Below, one piece after another: positions 42,572-51,337 of a stretch of 61,851 nt of DNA; within the stretch, counting starts at the first letter, position 1; each line of letters starts with the position of its first letter. The stretch is from DTU098 sp964498525 (GTDB lineage Bacteria > Bacillota > Desulfotomaculia > Desulfotomaculales > Pelotomaculaceae): assembly GCA_964498525.1 (NCBI GenBank), contig CAZCGU010000016.1:1-61851 (forward strand). Reading direction: 5' to 3'. Under the pieces are notes generated by a model. That model was not told the DNA's origin and did not search any database. It worked only from the letters and a program-made list of their open reading frames with translations. The translations under genes were made by a program, and so were the position numbers.

Positions 42572-43663
42572 ATGAAAATAGGTGTTATTACTTTTCATCA
42601 TGCCAAGAATAGCTACGGAGCCAGCCTCCAGGCACTGGCTACGATACGGGTATTGCGGTCCATAGGTCATGAGGCTGAATTAATTAATTATGAAAATCGG
42701 TATGAGCAAGCAGAAATAAAAGGTAACAGGGTACCTCTGAAAAGGAGAGTCTCTCTGTACTTGAGCTTGATAACGAGATTATATTTGTTCGGCGGTTGGA
42801 AAAATCCATATCGGCATCGTGAAAACCATGATAAGATGTATAAATATATAACAAAGGAAAGATATACGGAAATAGGACAAATGCATAATTTGCATTATGA
42901 TGTATTGTTGGCAGGAAGTGATCAGATATGGAATCCGGAAGTAACAAAAGAGTTAGATAAGGCATTTTTGCTGAAGTTTGGCCAAGCAAAGAAAAGAATC
43001 TCTTATGCCTCAAGTATGGGGAGTTATAAGCTTAATAAATCTGATAAAAAAGAGTTTGAACTCGCACTAAAGTCATTCAACGCGATAAGCGTGCGCGAAG
43101 AACATGCAAGAGGACAACTATTAGGGTGTACGGATAAAAATATAAAGGTTGTTCTCGATCCAACACTATTGCTGAATAAAGAAATGTGGGAAGATGAATT
43201 CAAAATAGATAATAAGGAATATCCCCCGTACATATTGACATATTTTGTAGCTGGCAATCTGGATTCATATTGGAACCACATAGAATCATATGTTGAAGCA
43301 ATGCAGATGCCCATCTGGAATATACAGTCGCATGCCAAGAAAAGCAAACATGCTCAACGGATAATTTATTGTGTACCGCTATCGAAGATAGTATCCCTCC
43401 ACAGAAATGCTTCGTTAATCATTACGGATTCTTTTCACGGCACCGCATTTTCAATTAATTTTCATAAGAAATTTGTGGCGATTAAAAACAAAAAGAATCC
43501 TGTACGGGTAGCAAATCTTTTGGAGTTGCTAAAACTGTCGGACCGTTTATGTATTGCCCCGCAAAAAATTCTGGACGAAATTGACTATATGAAAGTTGAT
43601 ACGTCTTTAAACGCTTTAAGGCAAGATTCTTTAGGCTGGTTAAATAAAGCACTACAAGAATAA
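42572..43663 (+). CDS. Polysaccharide pyruvyl transferase family protein
   Basis: A 363-residue enzyme of the CsaB/EpsO family (PF04230): VITFHHAKNSYGASLQALAT at the start, VLLAGSDQIWNPE, ISYASSMGSY, ISVREEHARGQL and TDSFHGTAFSI near the C-terminus. It adds a ketal pyruvate from phosphoenolpyruvate to a sugar, making the polymer acidic. GGGAGGC is upstream. The next gene, an FrhB-like protein, is its frequent neighbour. Confidence 0.87.
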   Translation: MKIGVITFHHAKNSYGASLQALATIRVLRSIGHEAELINYENRYEQAEIKGNRVPLKRRVSLYLSLITRLYLFGGWKNPYRHRENHDKMYKYITKERYTEIGQMHNLHYDVLLAGSDQIWNPEVTKELDKAFLLKFGQAKKRISYASSMGSYKLNKSDKKEFELALKSFNAISVREEHARGQLLGCTDKNIKVVLDPTLLLNKEMWEDEFKIDNKEYPPYILTYFVAGNLDSYWNHIESYVEAMQMPIWNIQSHAKKSKHAQRIIYCVPLSKIVSLHRNASLIITDSFHGTAFSINFHKKFVAIKNKKNPVRVANLLELLKLSDRLCIAPQKILDEIDYMKVDTSLNALRQDSLGWLNKALQE

Positions 43664-43693
43664 CGGTTATGTTAAAGAAGGAGTGACGGACAT

Positions 43694-44893
43694 ATGTTGG
43701 ATAATATCAAAACAGGATTGTGTGTAGGATGTACAAAATGTTATTCTGTATGCCCGGCATCTGCGATTACTATGGGGGAAAACAGTAGGGGTTTCTATGT
43801 ACCTGTAATCAATTTTGAAAAATGCAATTCATGCAAACGCTGTGAACGTGTCTGTCCGATGATCTCAGAACAAGATATTATTAGAGATGTCCATCAGACA
43901 GAATGCTTTTATGGTTTTACTAAAGATGAAGATTCGTTGATGAAGAGCACCTCGGGAGGTGTGTTTTATGAGTTAGCGTGCAATATGCTAGAACGAGGAG
44001 GAATTGTGTGCGGTTGTATATGGGACGATGAATACATAGCCATACATGTATGCACCGATGATATGAATACTGTAAAAAAAATGCGCGGTTCAAAATATGT
44101 TCAAAGTAACTTAGGAACATGTTTTAAGCAAATAAAGAGGATCCTTACAAACCGTCCCGTTTTCTTTACAGGAACACCATGCCAGACGACTGCCCTGCAT
44201 CAATACATTGGGAAATCGGATAATCTTCTGACCTGTGCGCTTATATGCGGCGGAGTTCCTTCGCCAAAAATTTGGCAACTGTATAAGCACGCTTTAGAAA
44301 ATAAGGCTGGCGGAAAATTAGTCAATCTCTCTATGCGAAGTAAAAAGGAAAAATGGTTAGTACCTCAGATGACTGCAAAGTTTAAAAACGGGAGAGCAAT
44401 ACACGAAGTACTAACATATAACCTATATGGTGCTAATTTTTCTTCTGGGTTGACTATAGCTAATCCATGTATGGAATGCCGTTTTAAACTTGATGTCATG
44501 GAGGCCGACCTTTTGATAGGAGATCATTGGGGAATAACACCTGAAATGCTTAATAAATGCCACAATCGCGGGGCATCATGCATCCTGCCGTTAACCCCAA
44601 AGGGTAAATTGATGATTGAACAGATTGATGCAAATATGCATATTGAAAAAGGCTCAGTGCAGAATGTAATTGACAGCCATTTTGTCCTAATGAAAAATCA
44701 CATTAGAAATCCATTCAGAGATGAATTTTTTGATAAAATAGAACTAGGAGAAGATATCTTAAACCTTTTTAGGCAATATATTATTAAAGAAAAAGATATA
44801 TCATCATTTTACAAAATAATATTGCATAAGTTGAGACTTTATATCCCTCTATATACTTTGCGATGGAAGATGCAAAATCGAAACAAACGCTAA
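43694..44893 (+). CDS. F420H2 dehydrogenase beta-subunit-like iron-sulfur protein (FrhB family)
   Basis: A 399-residue protein with two N-terminal [4Fe-4S] clusters (CVGCTKCYSVCPAS and CNSCKRCERVCP) and an FrhB domain: STSGGVFYELACNML, GSKYVQSNLGTCFKQIK, FTGTPCQTTALHQY and CMECRFKLDVMEADLLIGDH. FrhB-like proteins recur beside polysaccharide pyruvyl transferases in exopolysaccharide loci, where their reaction is not established. A redox step on the sugar or pyruvyl donor is only inferred. Confidence 0.85.
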   Translation: MLDNIKTGLCVGCTKCYSVCPASAITMGENSRGFYVPVINFEKCNSCKRCERVCPMISEQDIIRDVHQTECFYGFTKDEDSLMKSTSGGVFYELACNMLERGGIVCGCIWDDEYIAIHVCTDDMNTVKKMRGSKYVQSNLGTCFKQIKRILTNRPVFFTGTPCQTTALHQYIGKSDNLLTCALICGGVPSPKIWQLYKHALENKAGGKLVNLSMRSKKEKWLVPQMTAKFKNGRAIHEVLTYNLYGANFSSGLTIANPCMECRFKLDVMEADLLIGDHWGITPEMLNKCHNRGASCILPLTPKGKLMIEQIDANMHIEKGSVQNVIDSHFVLMKNHIRNPFRDEFFDKIELGEDILNLFRQYIIKEKDISSFYKIILHKLRLYIPLYTLRWKMQNRNKR

Positions 44894-44927
44894 AAATTAT
44901 TAACACCAACGAAGGATAGATTGCGTG

Positions 44928-46205
44928 ATGGCTGAACGGATTGGGACAAAAGAAAAAAGATTATTCAATAATACTGTTATGCTGTATATTATGATGGTAT
45001 CAACGCAACTCATCAATTTAGCTACCGTACCTTATCTAACCAGAGTACTTGGCGCAATATCATATGGTAAAATAGGTGTCGCTACTTCCTATATGGCATT
45101 TGTGCAAATTATCATCGATTTAGGTTTTATTTTATCGGCGACCCGAAAAGTAGCGGAACATCGTAATGATAAAAATTATTTATCAGAACTATTCACTTCG
45201 GTAACTATAGCAAAATGCGGATTGGCGTTCTTTGTATCAATAATATTTATTGCACATGTGAAAGTTTCGTCTAATTTACGGGATGATTATTTATTTTATG
45301 TTCTATATTTAGCGTCATTTGTATTTAATGGACTGCTCCCGGACTTCATGTATCGAGGGCTCGAAAACATGAAAGCCATTACCTATAGAACAGTTGCCAT
45401 TAGATCATTTTCCGCCGCTCTTATTTTTCTTTTTGTTCATAACTCAAATGATTATTGTCTTGTGCCGATATTTAATCTGTTTGGAAATTTTATAGCAGTT
45501 ATAGTAATGTATATACACATGAAATCGAAATATCATATTTATTTCTGTAAAGTTAGATTTGCGGCAGTCTTAAGTCACGTTAAAGATTCATTGCAGTTTT
45601 TTGCTTCGCGCATATCGGGCACGGTCTATCAGTCGTCAAATACAATTATTTTAAGCTATTTATACAATGGTACGGCAATTATAGGTTTCTATGCCGCTGC
45701 TATAAAAATTGTTGCACTAGTTAAGTCCGGCTCTTCTCCTATTGCCGATAGCTTATTTCCTTATATGGTTCAGAACAAGAATTTTAAACTTATAAAGAAG
45801 ATATTGCTGATTGTAATGCCAATTATTATAATAGCGGTTGTAATTTGTGCGATATTTGCGAATCAGATCTGCGTATTTCTTTTTGGTGCCGAATATTATG
45901 AAGCAGGTCTTATTTTATTTCTATTGTTACCTTATATTCTTGTCATTTTTCCAACATATATATTAGCGTTTCCTGTTATGGTTCCTATGGGACTTGCCAA
46001 ATATGCAAATTTTTCCAACGTATTCGGATTAGGATTGCAATTTATATTAATAATAACGTTTGTCTTAACTGGAAAACTAAATGTATATACTTTGTGCATA
46101 GCGACATCAACTACCGAGGTGGCAGTATTTGCATATAGACTGTATTATGTTTTGAAATATCGAGAAAGATTATCATCGGGTCCATACAGCAAAAACTTGA
46201 TATGA
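44928..46205 (+). CDS. Wzx-type oligosaccharide flippase
   Basis: A 425-residue MOP-superfamily membrane protein, about 12-14 helices, with the N-terminal NNTVMLYIMMVSTQLINLAT and VPYLTRVLGAISYGKIGVAT typical of polysaccharide flippases. ATG 44928 follows GAAGGA; a GTG one codon earlier is equally possible. It moves the lipid-linked repeat unit across the membrane for Wzy. Confidence 0.87.
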   Translation: MAERIGTKEKRLFNNTVMLYIMMVSTQLINLATVPYLTRVLGAISYGKIGVATSYMAFVQIIIDLGFILSATRKVAEHRNDKNYLSELFTSVTIAKCGLAFFVSIIFIAHVKVSSNLRDDYLFYVLYLASFVFNGLLPDFMYRGLENMKAITYRTVAIRSFSAALIFLFVHNSNDYCLVPIFNLFGNFIAVIVMYIHMKSKYHIYFCKVRFAAVLSHVKDSLQFFASRISGTVYQSSNTIILSYLYNGTAIIGFYAAAIKIVALVKSGSSPIADSLFPYMVQNKNFKLIKKILLIVMPIIIIAVVICAIFANQICVFLFGAEYYEAGLILFLLLPYILVIFPTYILAFPVMVPMGLAKYANFSNVFGLGLQFILIITFVLTGKLNVYTLCIATSTTEVAVFAYRLYYVLKYRERLSSGPYSKNLI

Positions 46206-46248
46206 TGCAAATCAATTCCTACGATATGCGGAAGAGAGTGGCACACAT

Positions 46249-47481
46249 ATGACGGATACTGAGAATACCATCTTAATGTTATTAAAGGCATGCTTTAGCG
46301 TAAGTTTAGATGTTGGGAATGTATCTGAAGTTAACTGGCATGATGTCGAAAAGCTATCAAAGAAACATAATATATTGCCCCTGGTATTACAAGGTGTGTT
46401 TAATTTGTCATTGACAAACACGGCTCCCTACGAAATGCTCAAGCGTTGGAAAAACCATACGATAAGTGTAATGTTGCGCAATAATTATCTCATGTATTTA
46501 CAGCATAAAGCGATAGAAAGTATTCTTCGCGAGAACATCCCCTACGCAATATTGAAAGGGGCCAGTGTTGCTGTGTGCTATCCGAATCCTGATGTAAGAA
46601 TGTTGGGAGATATAGATATTTTAGTGCCCCAGGGTTTATGTGGGGAGGCAAGCCGCATCCTTGAAAGAGATGGATATAAAATGCACCAGCATGCGCATGA
46701 ACATAAGTTTCACTATAGATTGTCAAAAAAAGGGTGCGATATTGAATTGCATTATGCAGTATCGGTCTTCCCTGATAATAAGGCAGGTAAAAACGCGCAG
46801 AAGTTCATGCAAAATGCTTTAGAAAAAACCGATATAAAAACACTCAATGGATATCGTTTTAATGTTTTACTTCCGCAAAGTCAGTCCATTTCACTTTTGT
46901 CCCATATGGAACGGCACATGGTTTCAAGCGATATGGGACTACGGCAACTGTGTGACTGGTATGCTCATGTTAACAGCTTGGATAGCGTACATTTTCAGGA
47001 TAAAATAGTACCGTTAATAGAACAAACTGGCCTGAGGCGTTTTGCCGAGGCATTAACCGTCATTTGCGTTAATTGGCTAGGTTTAGATACCGCGCGTGCC
47101 GCATGGTGCTCGGATATTTCCGAACAAAAGGTGCAAAACCTTCTTGAAGATATTTTACATGCTGAAGATTTAGGTCGTAGTCAACCGGAACGCAGTGTTG
47201 GTTCTGTTTTTGTTAAAGAATACGGGAAAAAAGACTGCAAAATTTCTTTGTTGCAAACAACCATTCGCAATTTGAATATTTCTGCAAAAAACCAGTTTCC
47301 GATTATTAAATATTTGCCTGTTCTTTTTCCTTTCTTTTGGATATATTTATCCCTTCGCTATTGGGTGCGTTCTATGCAAGGTAAGCGCCCGAAATATTCG
47401 TTTGCAAAAACAGCCAGAATCTCATACGCAAGAAAAAAATTATATCGGGAGTTCGAATTGTTTAGAATTAAAAAAAAATAA
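46249..47481 (+). CDS. Nucleotidyltransferase-fold protein (NTP_transf_5, PF14907 type)
   Basis: A 410-residue protein with the core AILKGASVAVCYPNPDVRML followed by GDIDILVP (residues 101-128), the conserved G-x-D-x-D of the family, then YKMHQHAHEHKFHYRLSKKG. The biochemical function of the family is not known to me; members occur beside RiPP genes with HPr-kinase-like and PqqD proteins and in glycan loci. Both contexts exist here: the RiPP locus starts 2 kb downstream. AT-rich like the preceding genes. The 176-base spacer after it shows no gene. Confidence 0.75.
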   Translation: MTDTENTILMLLKACFSVSLDVGNVSEVNWHDVEKLSKKHNILPLVLQGVFNLSLTNTAPYEMLKRWKNHTISVMLRNNYLMYLQHKAIESILRENIPYAILKGASVAVCYPNPDVRMLGDIDILVPQGLCGEASRILERDGYKMHQHAHEHKFHYRLSKKGCDIELHYAVSVFPDNKAGKNAQKFMQNALEKTDIKTLNGYRFNVLLPQSQSISLLSHMERHMVSSDMGLRQLCDWYAHVNSLDSVHFQDKIVPLIEQTGLRRFAEALTVICVNWLGLDTARAAWCSDISEQKVQNLLEDILHAEDLGRSQPERSVGSVFVKEYGKKDCKISLLQTTIRNLNISAKNQFPIIKYLPVLFPFFWIYLSLRYWVRSMQGKRPKYSFAKTARISYARKKLYREFELFRIKKK

Positions 47482-47657
47482 GACGATGGCATTGTTTAAG
47501 TCATTTTTTGTTCTGAACCGCGCAAAATCCTAAATACGAAAATACCTGTCGGAATAAGAAAAAAGGTTAAAGCCGTATTTCGTAAGAATACAAAATTACC
47601 GGTTAACGAGCGAGAAAATTTAAGGAAACCTCAATTTATTGCAGGAGGCTTTATAAA

Positions 47658-48836
47658 ATGAATAGATATGTAACCATTGGTATGGCAGGGGCGGGACGTG
47701 CGACTGAATTGCACATGGATGCGTATCGTAAGGTCTCGGGAATCCCGTTGCGCTTCAGAAGAATCATCGCACGACGTCCGGAGCAGGTATTCCCCGCGAA
47801 GGATCACTATGGCTTCGAGGATGCATCGCTAAATTTCAACGATTTGCTTGACGACCCGGAAATAGATGTTATCGATATATGCACGCCTCCATATGTGCAC
47901 TTCGACATGATCGAGGCTTCGATAGCGGCAGGCAAGCACGTCATCTGCGAAAAGCCTTTGACGGGGTACTTTGGAGAGCTGGATGATGAGGAACCGATAG
48001 GTATAAAGGTTTCCAAAAGCGTCATGTATCAGAAACTGCTTGCCCACATTGAGAAGCTGCGTGCGACGGTCGAAGCGTCGGACAGGAAATTTATGTATGC
48101 GGAAAACTTCGTATACGCGCCTGCAGTGCTGAAGGCGGCAGAAATAATATCGGCGAAAAAAAGCCGGATACTCTATATGAAAGGCGAGGAGAGCCTCAAG
48201 GGCTCCAGTTCCCGCGTCGCCGGCGAATGGAACAAGACTGGCGGCGGCACGTTCATTCGGACGGGTTCGCACCCTCTTTCCGCCATACTATGGCTCAAAC
48301 AGCAGGAGGCTGAGGTGCGCGGTGAGACGATCACTGTCGAAAGCGTGCTCGCCGACATGGGCCGGGTTACGCCGTCGCTGACGGAATATGAGCACAGGCA
48401 CATAGCGGCACGTCCGATTGATGTGGAGGATACGGGAACAGTTATTCTTACCTTTTCTGACGGTTCCAGTGCCGTTGTCATTGCGACGGATACACTGCTT
48501 GGCGGCAGCAAGAACTACATTGAGCTCTATTGCAATGACGCGGCTATAAACTGCATACTTACGATGAACGACGCAATGTCCACTTATTTGCTGGACGAAG
48601 ATGGAATGGACGGAATTTATCTGTCAGAGATGCTTTCCGCCAAGATGGGGTGGAATAGGCCATTCATCGCCGACGAGATTATGCGTGGTTATACGGGCGA
48701 AATGCAGGATTTCATGGAAACGATTTACTTCAACCGTGAACCCAAGTCTGGCTTTAAGCTAGCTTATGACACAATAAAGATTATTTACGCGGCGTACATG
48801 TCCGCCGAGATGGGCAAACGGGTTAGGTTGGACTGA
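47658..48836 (+). CDS. Gfo/Idh/MocA family oxidoreductase
   Basis: An NAD(P)-dependent sugar dehydrogenase, 392 residues. The N-terminal Rossmann motif is GMAGAGRATELHMDAY; IDVIDICTPPYVHFDMIEAS and HVICEKPLTGYF (with the catalytic Lys-Pro) are typical, as is GGGTFIRTGSHPL in the C-terminal domain. AGGAGG precedes the ATG. GC content rises again here compared with the genes before it. It likely makes a uronate or keto-sugar for the glycan; the exact substrate is unknown. Confidence 0.88.
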   Translation: MNRYVTIGMAGAGRATELHMDAYRKVSGIPLRFRRIIARRPEQVFPAKDHYGFEDASLNFNDLLDDPEIDVIDICTPPYVHFDMIEASIAAGKHVICEKPLTGYFGELDDEEPIGIKVSKSVMYQKLLAHIEKLRATVEASDRKFMYAENFVYAPAVLKAAEIISAKKSRILYMKGEESLKGSSSRVAGEWNKTGGGTFIRTGSHPLSAILWLKQQEAEVRGETITVESVLADMGRVTPSLTEYEHRHIAARPIDVEDTGTVILTFSDGSSAVVIATDTLLGGSKNYIELYCNDAAINCILTMNDAMSTYLLDEDGMDGIYLSEMLSAKMGWNRPFIADEIMRGYTGEMQDFMETIYFNREPKSGFKLAYDTIKIIYAAYMSAEMGKRVRLD

Positions 48837-49037
48837 TATAGTAAGCATATGAAAGTTTACTCGTTGTTTAGGGAGTAAAATGAGCGAAGTTTTGCTTTAT
48901 GAGTGAAGTTTTTACGATACAATATATTTATTTTCATGTGGGGCAAGGGTTGTTATGCGGTGTTCTAACCCATGACCCCGGGTGAGCTTCCCAAATGCAA
49001 ATATAGTTATAACATCAAGTGAAGGATTCTTAGCGAC
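48837..49037 (+). other. Non-coding stretch after the Gfo/Idh gene
   Basis: No gene is seen. GAGCGAAGTTTTGCTTTATG (from about 48881) and GAGTGAAGTTTTTACGATAC (from about 48901) form a diverged tandem repeat. There is no terminator with a T run. Confidence 0.4.
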
Positions 49038-49358
49038 TTGGAAAAAAGAGCGGGTCAAGATGAACTAAGGCGAAGCGGATTTGTAGCGATATATACCAGG
49101 GAAAGGCTTAAAAGGTCAAGTGATTGCGGGAAATATATAAATATCAGGCTGAAAAGTATTTTTAGGTCAGCTTTTGAACAAAGCCAGCATGGTAAAAAGG
49201 TATTCCTATGTGACGAACAATAGTTTGCTCTTACCGGTAGTCTGGTTGCACCAGGTTTTGAAAAAGAAAAAGAATTCAAACATTATATAAACCCTGGGTT
49301 GGGTAGCGAAATAGCAAAAAGGCGAATTGAGTTAATGCGTGAATTAGACATGATCTAG
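49038..49358 (+). pseudogene. Amber-interrupted reading frame, function unknown
   Basis: A frame from TTG 49038 runs 61 codons (it includes GFVAIYTRERLKRSSDCGKY), meets TAG at 49221-49223, then continues in the same frame for 44 codons (LTGSLVAPGFEKEKEFKHYI, ending IELMRELDMI) to TAG at 49356-49358. Both halves look protein-like in composition. I do not recognise the family. Most likely it is a decayed gene with one nonsense change; it may also be chance. Confidence 0.35.
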
Positions 49359-49394
49359 CAATAATTGTAGGGAAAAGCATGACAAACTTCCTAT

Positions 49395-49423
49395 TGTCAC
49401 TGGAGGTATTTAATGTTATATTA
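49395..49423 (+). promoter_or_regulatory. Predicted promoter of the RiPP operon
   Basis: TTGTCA (49395-49400) and TATATT (49418-49423) with a 17-base spacer. Transcription would start near 49430, directly before the riboswitch. Confidence 0.65.
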
Positions 49424-49439
49424 AATCTAGAAAATCTAA

Positions 49440-49517
49440 TATTTGGGAGGCAATGAGCCTGGGGGTTATCTGGACGCTTTTATCCCCATGGGTAGCTAGT
49501 AGCGTAACCGGCCAAAC
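49440..49517 (+). promoter_or_regulatory. Candidate cyclic di-GMP-II riboswitch upstream of the RiPP operon
   Basis: The order of conserved pieces follows the c-di-GMP-II aptamer: GGGAGGCAATGAG, GGGGGTTATCTGGACGC and GTAGCTAGTAGCGTAACCGG. Pairings: outer helix TTTGG (49442-49446) with CCAAA (49512-49516); TGGGGGT (49460-49466) with ATCCCCA (49482-49488, one G-T); ACGCT (49474-49478) with AGCGT (49501-49505). All three differ in sequence from the copy at 26.1 kb but keep the pairing. AACCGG before the closing strand is shared by both copies and contains the AACCG recalled from the family as ligand-contacting. Based on remembered consensus. Confidence 0.8.
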
Positions 49518-49540
49518 AATTAATTGTAGGTTGGTTTTTG
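49512..49540 (+). terminator. Riboswitch-controlled terminator of the RiPP operon
   Basis: CCAA-ACAA (49512-49519) pairs with TTGT (49524-49527) and TTGG (49531-49534), with AGG bulged, followed by TTTTTG and more T. Its 5' arm is the closing strand (49512-49516) of the riboswitch helix, so the aptamer and the terminator cannot form together. c-di-GMP binding should therefore allow read-through. Confidence 0.65.
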
Positions 49541-49573
49541 TCTTTTCAGGATGTTTGTTCAGGTGAAATTACC

Positions 49574-50050
49574 ATGAGGTACTGTGGAGAGCCGGCGGAA
49601 ATTGTGCCGCGTATGCAGGAACTGATTTCCCGTAATGAAGGGTTTTGGCTGGCCGTTACCGGCAACAGTATGACTCCGTCGTTAAAACATTTACAAGACA
49701 GGGTATACATTTCTCCTTTTAACGGGAAGGCAAAAAAAGGGGATATATTGCTTACATTAATACCCGGAATACCTGGGAATCACTGCCTTTTACACAGGGT
49801 TTTTAAATGTAACGGTAATATGCTTTATTATAAAGGGGATGCCCTGACGACCGGGGAAGGTCCCTTTCCCAGTCATGATGTAATTGGAATTGTCACTAAA
49901 ATTGAGCAAAATGGTAAAGTAATTCCGGTAAATACTTTTTACAAACTCAGGAGTATGGTTGGGCAGAAAGTTTGGCAGTTCAAGCGTTTTGCGATACGGG
50001 TTTTTAAAAAGCTTAAGCGCTTATTATCCAATAACAATGCTGTGCTGTAA
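49574..50050 (+). CDS. S26-type (SipW-like) signal peptidase, presumed leader or processing peptidase
   Basis: A 158-residue protein from ATG 49574 (binding site AGGTG). The Ser motif VTGNSMTPSL is near residues 29-38 and the second box LLHRVFKCNGNMLYYKGDAL near 73-92 has the His form (HRV) rather than Lys, as in SipW-like peptidases. There is no clear N-terminal membrane helix; the C-terminus is basic (KRFAIRVFKKLKRLL). First gene of the RiPP operon. It may process the precursor or a surface protein. The frame extends to 49538 without support. Confidence 0.78.
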   Translation: MRYCGEPAEIVPRMQELISRNEGFWLAVTGNSMTPSLKHLQDRVYISPFNGKAKKGDILLTLIPGIPGNHCLLHRVFKCNGNMLYYKGDALTTGEGPFPSHDVIGIVTKIEQNGKVIPVNTFYKLRSMVGQKVWQFKRFAIRVFKKLKRLLSNNNAVL

Positions 50051-50129
50051 CAAGGTGCGGATGTTGGCGGGTGAATTTAAAATAGTATTGTTACGGTAAA
50101 ATAACATAGTTAGGGAACTTTTGCTAAAT

Positions 50130-51287
50130 ATGCATACATTCTATTTTGCGAACTGTTGCTTGCAAGTTTCGGGAGAAAGCAGTATTTTAGACGATAGTCA
50201 GTTATCATATTTCCGGAACAAACGGCCCTATTCCACCAAAGTGGTATTAAACATTTCGTTAGACGCCTGCCCAGTCTATGAAAGTGTTGCAAATGTTCCG
50301 GTGGGTTCGGGGGTTACTGTGGGGGATATCGCGGGGGAAGAGTGGCTTTTTTCCAGGGGTAATCCAGAAAATCTGTGCTGTTTGGCAGCCAGTCGTGATT
50401 ATTCCGTACTCCGGGGCTATATTGGGGAAGCGGAAGATAACGAGCAAGTATTAAGGGAAAACTTTATACACCTGCTGCGGCTGGCGGTGGAGTGTCATTT
50501 GGCTCATAATAACGGTGTTTCAGTGCACGCCTCCTGCGTTAGCTTCGATAAGAAAGCGCTTTTATTCGCGGCCCCTGCCGGAGCGGGAAAAAGCACCCAA
50601 GCCGGGATTTGGGAAAGGTACCTGGGCGCCAGGATTATTAGCGGCGATCGGCCGTTCTTGCATCTTTCCGGCGACGACGCACCTCGCGCCTTTGGTGTGC
50701 CATGGGATGGGAAGGAGCAAATTTTCTTACAGGAGAATTATCCTGTCCTGGGTGTTATGGAGGTCCGCAGGGCAAACGCCAGCAGTTTGCGCAGGATGAG
50801 CCGGGATCAAGCCTTCAATCTTATGGTTAAACAATGTTTCATTCCCATGTGGGATGATGCGGCGAAGTTTTCCGTAATGAAAACGATCCGGTTGCTGACG
50901 CAAAAAGTCCCATTTTACCGTCTGTTTTGTACACGGGAAGAAAGTGCGGCGCAATTACTCCACAAAGTGCTTTTCACCGGACAGAAATCTATTTTGAAGA
51001 AGGTGCAGGCGGATTTGAAAGTAAAAGAGGGCTTTATTTTAAAAAACATCGTTGATGAATGGATTGTTATGCCCACCGGCAAAAACATAAAGAACTTTGA
51101 AGGGGCTATTATTTTAAACGATGTTTCGGCTTTCATCTGGCGGAAGTTGGAAAAATCAATTTCCCGGGACGATATACTCCAGGCTGTGCTGGACGAATTT
51201 GACATAGACAGGCAAACGGCCGCCGCGGATTTGGACGAATTTCTGGGTAAAATTGAAGACCTGGGTATTCTGCACAGGGGCTTATAG
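50130..51287 (+). CDS. HPr-kinase-like protein fused to a PqqD-type peptide-binding domain
   Basis: A 385-residue two-part protein. Residues about 120-290 form an HprK-like kinase domain with the P-loop LFAAPAGAGKSTQAGIW and SGDRPFLHL, PWDGKEQIFLQ. Residues about 300-385 match a PqqD/RRE domain (KEGFILKNIVDEWIVMPTGK, ILNDVSAFIWRKLEKSISRD, DLDEFLGKIEDLGIL), which binds RiPP leader peptides. Stand-alone HprK-like proteins occur in lasso-peptide loci, for example paeninodin, where one phosphorylates the peptide. The fusion suggests leader-guided phosphorylation or scaffold use. TTG 50121 is an alternative start. Confidence 0.85.
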   Translation: MHTFYFANCCLQVSGESSILDDSQLSYFRNKRPYSTKVVLNISLDACPVYESVANVPVGSGVTVGDIAGEEWLFSRGNPENLCCLAASRDYSVLRGYIGEAEDNEQVLRENFIHLLRLAVECHLAHNNGVSVHASCVSFDKKALLFAAPAGAGKSTQAGIWERYLGARIISGDRPFLHLSGDDAPRAFGVPWDGKEQIFLQENYPVLGVMEVRRANASSLRRMSRDQAFNLMVKQCFIPMWDDAAKFSVMKTIRLLTQKVPFYRLFCTREESAAQLLHKVLFTGQKSILKKVQADLKVKEGFILKNIVDEWIVMPTGKNIKNFEGAIILNDVSAFIWRKLEKSISRDDILQAVLDEFDIDRQTAAADLDEFLGKIEDLGILHRGL

Positions 51288-51337
51288 TGGCAGAACAACA
51301 AACTTGTGTTTGACTAAAGCGCAGGTCAGGAGGAAGC

